A DNA stretch of 64,000 nt from positions 62,001-126,000 of the forward strand of contig JANQOU010000011.1 of assembly GCA_028285585.1 (NCBI GenBank), read 5' to 3'. The DNA is from Acidimicrobiia bacterium (GTDB lineage Bacteria; Actinomycetota; Acidimicrobiia; Spongiisociales; ZC4RG35). The notes below the pieces were generated by a model that was given only the letters and a program-made list of their open reading frames with translations, did no database searches and had not been told where the DNA came from. Positions 59,884 through 64,000 of the stretch are shown piece after piece (the stretch's first letter is position 1; the number at the start of each line of letters is the position of its first letter). A program made the position numbers and the translations under genes.

Positions 59884-62193
59884 CTACCGGCGGCGGAAGA
59901 CGTCAGGAGGAATCGGGTCCTGTTCGCGGCGGCGAGACGCCAGGCCAGACAGGTACTGATTGGGGAAGGCGTGCCCGGTGTACCCGAGGTCTATTGCCGC
60001 GTTCATTGTCCAGTAGGGGTCGAGGATGTGGGGCCGAGCCATGAGCACGAGGTCGGCGCGACCGGACACGAGGATGTTGTGGATGTCGTCGATCGAAGAC
60101 ACCGCTCCGACGGTCATGGTGGCGATCCCGGCTTCGTTGCGGATCCGATCACTGAACGGCGTCTGATAGAGACGCCCGTACTCCGGCTGTGCGTCAACGG
60201 ATGTCTGACCGGTCGAGACATCGACCACGTCACAGTCGTGCTCTTTGAGAAGCCGCGCGAACGCAACGGCGTCGTCGCCGTCGAACCCGCCGGGAACCCA
60301 GTCTGTGGCCGAGATGCGAACCGACATCGGCCTGTCGTTGGGCCAGACTTCTCTGACGGCGTCAAAGACCTCGAGCGGGTACCTCACCCTGTTCTCGAAG
60401 CTGCCCCCATACTCGTCATCACGCTGGTTGGCGAGCGGGGTGATGAAGCTCGAGAGCAGATACCCGTGGGCGAAGTGGAGCTCCAGCCAGTCGAACCCGG
60501 CTTGGTCGGCCCTCCTGGCGGCAGCCACGTGCTCCTCGAGCACCCAAGCCATGTCGTCCTTGGTCATCTCCCTCGGCACCTGGCTGTCTGGCCGGTACGG
60601 GATCGGGGACGCCGAGATGATCTCCCAGTTGCCGTCGTCCAGCGGCTCCGAATCGCCTTCCCACATCAGCTTGGTGGACCCCTTGCGGCCGGAGTGGCCG
60701 ATCTGCATCCCGACCTTCGACTCGGTGTTGTCGTGGATGAACTCCACTATCCGCGCCCAGGCAGCACCTTGCTCGTCGGTCCAGATCCCGGCGTCCCCAG
60801 GGGAAATCCGGCCCTCTGGCGAAACGCAGGTCATCTCGGTCATCACCAGCCCGGCTCCCCCGACAGCCCTGCTGCCGAGATGCACCAGATGCCAGTCGTT
60901 GGGCATGCCGTCGACCGACGAGTACTGGTCCATGGGCGAAAGGACAATCCGGTTGGGCAACGTGAGATCCCTGACCCGATAGGGGTGAAACATCGGAGGC
61001 GTCGCCGGCTCTGTCGGGACCGGCGACCCGTGATCCGATCCGGCGTACCAGGAGTCAACCCTCTCCATGTAGCCAGGATCACGCAGCCGGAGGTTGTCGT
61101 AGGTGACCCTCTGGGAACGGGTGAGCATGGAGAAGACGAACTGCTCCGGCTCCATGTGCCGGTAGCGGTCCGCTCCTTCGAACCACTCGAGACTCGCCTT
61201 CGCTGCCCGTTGCAGACTGTCGACGTCGGGCCTGCGCTGCTCCTCGTACCCGCTCAAGGCATCTGCCAGAGACTGCTCCTCGAGCAGCTGGCTCGAGAGC
61301 GAGATGGCGTCTTCCATGGCAAGCTTGGTCCCAGACCCAACCGAGAAGTGGGCGGTGTGGATCGCATCGCCCATCAGCACGACGTTCCCGTGATGCCAAC
61401 GCTCACATTTGATGGTTGGGAACTGGAGCCACTTCGAGTTGTTGCCGATCAGAGGATATCCATCGAGATGCTCGGCGAACATCTCCTGGCACAACCCGAG
61501 GGCATACTCATCACTCACTCCCGGTGGAAAGTCCTCGCCATCGGTCCGGTCGAAGCCGAGACCGTGCCAGGTCGAAGGAGCCATCTCGACGATGAATGTG
61601 CTGCCTTCCTCCGAATACGGGTAGATGTGAGCCCAAACCATCCCGTGGGGCGTGTCCTTGAAGATGAAGTTGAACTCGTCGAACACCTTGGTGGTGCCAA
61701 ACCAGACGTATTTGTTGACACGCTGATCGATCGTGGGCCGGAGCTCGTTCTCCAAGGCCCGGCGCACCATCGAGTTGGCACCATCGGCCGCGACGACGAG
61801 ATCTGCCTCGGACAACTCGTCAAGCGACGACACCTCAGCCCCGAAACGGAGGTCGGCTCCCATCTCCTCGGCGCGGCGGGTCAGCAGCATGAGCAGGTTG
61901 CGGCGGCTCGCCGCAGCGAAACCGTGACCCCCGGACACGAACTGCTGGCCGGCCGGGGTGGTGACCTTGATGTCTCCCCAATGACGAAAGGTCTCGGTTA
62001 ACGCCTGAAAGGATGGGCCGTCGGCTTCGGCGAAGTGGTCGAGGGTCTCGTCCGAGAAGACCACTCCGAAGCCAAAGGCATCCCCCGGCTGGTTGCGCTC
62101 CAGCACCGTCACTTCCAACTCGGATCGCGCCTTCTTGAGCAGGATCGCCAAGTAGAGGTTGGCCGGCCCGCCACCCACGCAGACGATTCTCAA
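59884..62193 (-). CDS. Fused FAD monooxygenase / old-yellow-enzyme-type reductase (salicylyl-CoA 5-hydroxylase or 2-aminobenzoyl-CoA monooxygenase/reductase-like)
   Basis: A 769-residue two-domain flavoprotein. Residues 1-~385 form an aromatic hydroxylase: FAD motif CVGGGPANLYLAILLKK, LVVAADGANSMVRRA, and GNVVLMGDAIHTAHFSVGSGTKLAMEDAISLS. Residues ~400-769 are an OYE-like NADH:flavin reductase: LPNRIVLSPMDQYSSVDGMPNDWH, GLVMTEMTCVSPEGR, MQIGHSGRKGS, DWLELHFAHGYLLSSFITPLANQRDDEYGGSFENRVRYPLEVF and ARPHILDPYW. This architecture is that of 2-aminobenzoyl-CoA monooxygenase/reductase, which hydroxylates then reduces an aromatic CoA ester, and of salicylyl-CoA 5-hydroxylases. It acts on CoA thioesters, so the PaaK-like ligase at 53.2 kb is a possible partner. 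TTG/ATG uncertainty is minor. Confidence 0.88.
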   Translation of the reverse strand: MRIVCVGGGPANLYLAILLKKARSELEVTVLERNQPGDAFGFGVVFSDETLDHFAEADGPSFQALTETFRHWGDIKVTTPAGQQFVSGGHGFAAASRRNLLMLLTRRAEEMGADLRFGAEVSSLDELSEADLVVAADGANSMVRRALENELRPTIDQRVNKYVWFGTTKVFDEFNFIFKDTPHGMVWAHIYPYSEEGSTFIVEMAPSTWHGLGFDRTDGEDFPPGVSDEYALGLCQEMFAEHLDGYPLIGNNSKWLQFPTIKCERWHHGNVVLMGDAIHTAHFSVGSGTKLAMEDAISLSSQLLEEQSLADALSGYEEQRRPDVDSLQRAAKASLEWFEGADRYRHMEPEQFVFSMLTRSQRVTYDNLRLRDPGYMERVDSWYAGSDHGSPVPTEPATPPMFHPYRVRDLTLPNRIVLSPMDQYSSVDGMPNDWHLVHLGSRAVGGAGLVMTEMTCVSPEGRISPGDAGIWTDEQGAAWARIVEFIHDNTESKVGMQIGHSGRKGSTKLMWEGDSEPLDDGNWEIISASPIPYRPDSQVPREMTKDDMAWVLEEHVAAARRADQAGFDWLELHFAHGYLLSSFITPLANQRDDEYGGSFENRVRYPLEVFDAVREVWPNDRPMSVRISATDWVPGGFDGDDAVAFARLLKEHDCDVVDVSTGQTSVDAQPEYGRLYQTPFSDRIRNEAGIATMTVGAVSSIDDIHNILVSGRADLVLMARPHILDPYWTMNAAIDLGYTGHAFPNQYLSGLASRRREQDPIPPDVFRRR

Positions 62194-62258
62194 CGACAGC
62201 TCACTCTCATCACACCGAAGATATCACCCATCCCGCTGCCTTCCGATGAGCAGGCGCG

Positions 62259-62291
62259 AAAGACGGCCCAGGTTCGACCTGAGCCGTCTTT
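62259..62291. terminator. Terminator hairpin
   Basis: AAAGACGGC and GCCGTCTTT pair over 9 bp; after a two-base mismatch an inner AGGT-TCG-ACCT stem continues. It follows the lipoprotein gene on the minus strand and precedes the fused flavoprotein gene. Confidence 0.7.
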
Positions 62292-62310
62292 GCCCTGCCG
62301 GACGGTGTCG

Positions 62311-62793
62311 CTACCCGCTCTTGCTGTCCTGGGTCTCGATCCTCCACTCGGTGACGATCTTGCCGTTGTCGGCCTCCAGCGACTCGAGGGTGGCATCAGG
62401 ATTCTCCCGAACTGCCTTTCTGATCTCCCTCTCGATCGCCGCGTTGTACATCTCGGTGATGTCGTCAGGCACGGTCCAGCCGTTGTAGAAGGCCTCGGTG
62501 ATGTCAACCGTCGGTTCGCCATCGGCGGCTCCCAGCTCGACACGAAGGTTGGCGACGTGCTCACCGCTCTCATCCGTGCCTTCGACATCCACCCACATCA
62601 CGCCGTCGTCGATCTTCACATCGACTGAGTCGTTCTCAGGATCGCGCTCGAACTCTTCAGCCATCGCTTCGGCTGTCACCTCACCGATGATCTGAAGTGA
62701 GCCGTCGGCATTGCGCTCGATGTTGAGTGAGCAGGCGCTCACCACCAGCGACAACCCGAGAATCGCCGCCAGCATCAGTTTCTTGGATCGCAT
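62311..62793 (-). CDS. Hypothetical lipoprotein
   Basis: A 160-residue protein with a lipoprotein signal (LSLVVSAC, lipid-modified Cys21). The mature part is acidic (EEFERDPENDSVDVKIDDGVMWVDVEGTDESGEHVANLRVELG), followed by a helical region (DDITEMYNAAIEREIRKAVRENPDATLESLEA) and a final beta-strand. No known family is recognised; the beta-strand-helix arrangement is like small cell-envelope LppA-type proteins. It is divergent from the histidine kinase at the window end, with a palindrome between them. Confidence 0.72.
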   Translation of the reverse strand: MRSKKLMLAAILGLSLVVSACSLNIERNADGSLQIIGEVTAEAMAEEFERDPENDSVDVKIDDGVMWVDVEGTDESGEHVANLRVELGAADGEPTVDITEAFYNGWTVPDDITEMYNAAIEREIRKAVRENPDATLESLEADNGKIVTEWRIETQDSKSG

Positions 62794-62900
62794 CGTTCAC
62801 CTCCTATGAACTCTTCTGCTTCCACCGTCAGTCGACTTCAAAGGGGTGGCTGGCGACAGTGCAGCGAGTCACCCGCAGGGATGCGGTCTGCACTCATCGA

Positions 62901-62916
62901 CATGACAGATGTCATG
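62901..62916. promoter_or_regulatory. Inverted repeat upstream of lipoprotein and histidine kinase
   Basis: CATGACA-GA-TGTCATG, perfect 7-bp arms. It is centred about 49 bp before the kinase's predicted leaderless start (CATAAT at 62945-62950, GTG at 62958), a common activator position, so a NarL-type partner regulator is a plausible binder. Confidence 0.5.
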
Positions 62917-62957
62917 AAGTTCTTCGGAGCCGGTTGCCGGTCTCACATAATGGGACG

Positions 62958-64000
62958 GTGCCATCACAGGTGATAGAGCCCGGGCTGTTGCGGTTGTTCC
63001 GCTGGTTTGTCGCGATACGACTGGCAATCCTCTTGGCCTTGCGCCTCGCCGGGACCGAACCGTCACCAGGCGACCTTCTGTTTGTGACCGGACCAGGGAT
63101 CCTGCTCCAGACCGTGCTCCTCGGCTACCTGTACGCCGGGCCGTTGCACAGACGGCTGAGCAGTTGGTATCTGCCCGTCGCCCTCTGGCTGGCGACGGTG
63201 ACTCCGGCGATCGAGAACGCCGCCAACGTGAACGCACGGCTCGCCGAGGGGGTCACCGCCAACGAAGCGATCGCCGACTATTGGCTCTACTTCTTCTACC
63301 TGTTCGTGCCACTGATCATGATCGCCTGGCAGTACCGCTACCGCTGGGTGGTCCTGTTCAGCGTCGGGACCTTGCTCCTTGACGCAGCTCTCGTCGCGAG
63401 CCCCCTCGAGAGCACCGGAGCCGACGTTGCGGCTCTCGGCGGGCTCATGGCCGCGCGGTCATTGCTCTTTGCCGTTGTAGGGCTCGTCTTGGTGAAACTG
63501 GTCTCCGCTCAGCGCTCCGAGCGGGAAGCACAAGCCGAAGGCGCGTTGACACGCGAGAGGCTCGCCATGAGCGAGGAGCGACGGAGGCTGGCGCGAGAGC
63601 TCCACGACACTCTTGCCCACACCCTCAGCGCTGTGGCCGTGCAGCTGGAAGGAGCCACCACCGTTTGGGATGACGACATCGCCAAGGCGAAGCAAATGGT
63701 GGAGGCGTCTCTTGCCTCCACGAGAGACGGGCTGATCGAAGCGAGACGGGCGATCGAGGCTCTGAGGTCATCTTCGCTCGACGACCAGGATCTGGTTGAA
63801 GCTCTTGGCGAGCTGGCAAGAACCGTGTCCACCAGCTCTTCGGTTCGCGTGCAGTTCTCAGCCACAGGACCTGGGCCCTCGAGCCCCGACTCGCAGCATG
63901 TCATCTATCGAGTGGCGAGTGAGGCACTCACCAATGTCGTCCGGCACGCCGCGGCCTCACGAGCAAGCCTGACTCTCAACGGCGACGCCGACGCCTGGCA
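62958..64000 (+). CDS. Sensor histidine kinase, NarL/LiaS-like (HisKA_3), 3' truncated by window end
   Basis: At least 347 residues. The N-terminal ~185 residues carry about six hydrophobic segments (FRWFVAIRLAILLALRLAG, ILLQTVLLGYLYAG, WYLPVALWLATVTPAI, YWLYFFYLFVPLIMIAW, VVLFSVGTLLLDAALVA, AARSLLFAVVGLVLVKLV) as a membrane sensor. HisKA_3 follows with His216 in RRRLARELHDTLAHTLSAVAVQLEGA, and HATPase_c begins with VIYRVASEALTNVVRHAAAS. The rest of the ATPase domain and any response regulator lie beyond the window. GTG start with CATAAT seven bases upstream and no ribosome site. Confidence 0.88.
   Translation, partial: MPSQVIEPGLLRLFRWFVAIRLAILLALRLAGTEPSPGDLLFVTGPGILLQTVLLGYLYAGPLHRRLSSWYLPVALWLATVTPAIENAANVNARLAEGVTANEAIADYWLYFFYLFVPLIMIAWQYRYRWVVLFSVGTLLLDAALVASPLESTGADVAALGGLMAARSLLFAVVGLVLVKLVSAQRSEREAQAEGALTRERLAMSEERRRLARELHDTLAHTLSAVAVQLEGATTVWDDDIAKAKQMVEASLASTRDGLIEARRAIEALRSSSLDDQDLVEALGELARTVSTSSSVRVQFSATGPGPSSPDSQHVIYRVASEALTNVVRHAAASRASLTLNGDADAW

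Overview
The window is high-GC DNA with dense, overlapping operons. It reads as one contiguous chromosomal segment of an actinobacterium, most likely an uncultured Acidimicrobiia-like lineage. This placement is inferred from gene content and not from a marker gene: deazaflavin (F420)-type oxidoreductases, a DosR/DevR-like two-component pair, CGNR, DUF1684 and DUF5667 proteins, many GTG starts, and TAnnnT hexamers 6-10 nt before start codons, which suggest leaderless mRNAs. No rRNA, tRNA, CRISPR array, insertion sequence or prophage was seen.

Layout. 1-2.5 kb: pyrimidine salvage/catabolism (start of a dihydropyrimidinase, beta-ureidopropionase, divergent uracil/xanthine permease). 2.6-7.3 kb: PhzF-like isomerase, DUF1684, small zinc-ribbon protein, DUF1992 protein, CGNR regulator, rhomboid protease, and a TetR-OsmC pair behind a perfect 16-bp palindrome. 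7.3-14.8 kb: a complete tryptophan operon read on the minus strand (trpL-E-G-D-C-F-B-A plus a DAHP synthase), with a 14-residue leader peptide containing Trp-Trp-Trp and a textbook attenuator. 14.8-25.9 kb: acyltransferase, CoA-acylating semialdehyde dehydrogenase, a two-component system, an ECF sigma/DUF5667/secreted-protein operon, an AlkZ-like protein, an orphan histidine kinase with a Thr-rich surface protein, and small enzymes.

26-35.6 kb is the most interesting part. A DosR/DevR-like response regulator and a GAF histidine kinase sit among genes of the types that make up the mycobacterial dormancy regulon: CBS proteins, a universal stress protein, phosphofructokinase, a Ca2+-type P-ATPase coupled to a cation/Ca2+ exchanger, and a PPOX-type flavin protein. 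Three promoter regions there carry 14-bp sites of the form GGGAC-N4-GTCCC, the DosR core, and in two of them a second partial site lies exactly 22 bp away.

35.6-51.5 kb: a frameshifted FtsX-like permease, an LLM oxidoreductase, an LCP cell-wall ligase, a flippase fused to a sugar-phosphate transferase, two tandem M20 amidohydrolases, and a full Opp/Dpp peptide ABC transporter with an internal terminator. 51.5-64 kb: a pair of 46-bp palindromic repeats, a MerR/GyrI regulator with a classic 19-bp-spacer operator, a metallo-beta-lactamase-fold hydrolase, a phenylacetate-CoA-ligase-like enzyme, YbaK, RarA, a PatB-type aminotransferase, an unassigned methyltransferase-like protein, an MFS transporter, a fused monooxygenase/old-yellow-enzyme protein like 2-aminobenzoyl-CoA monooxygenase/reductase, a lipoprotein, and a histidine kinase cut off by the window end.
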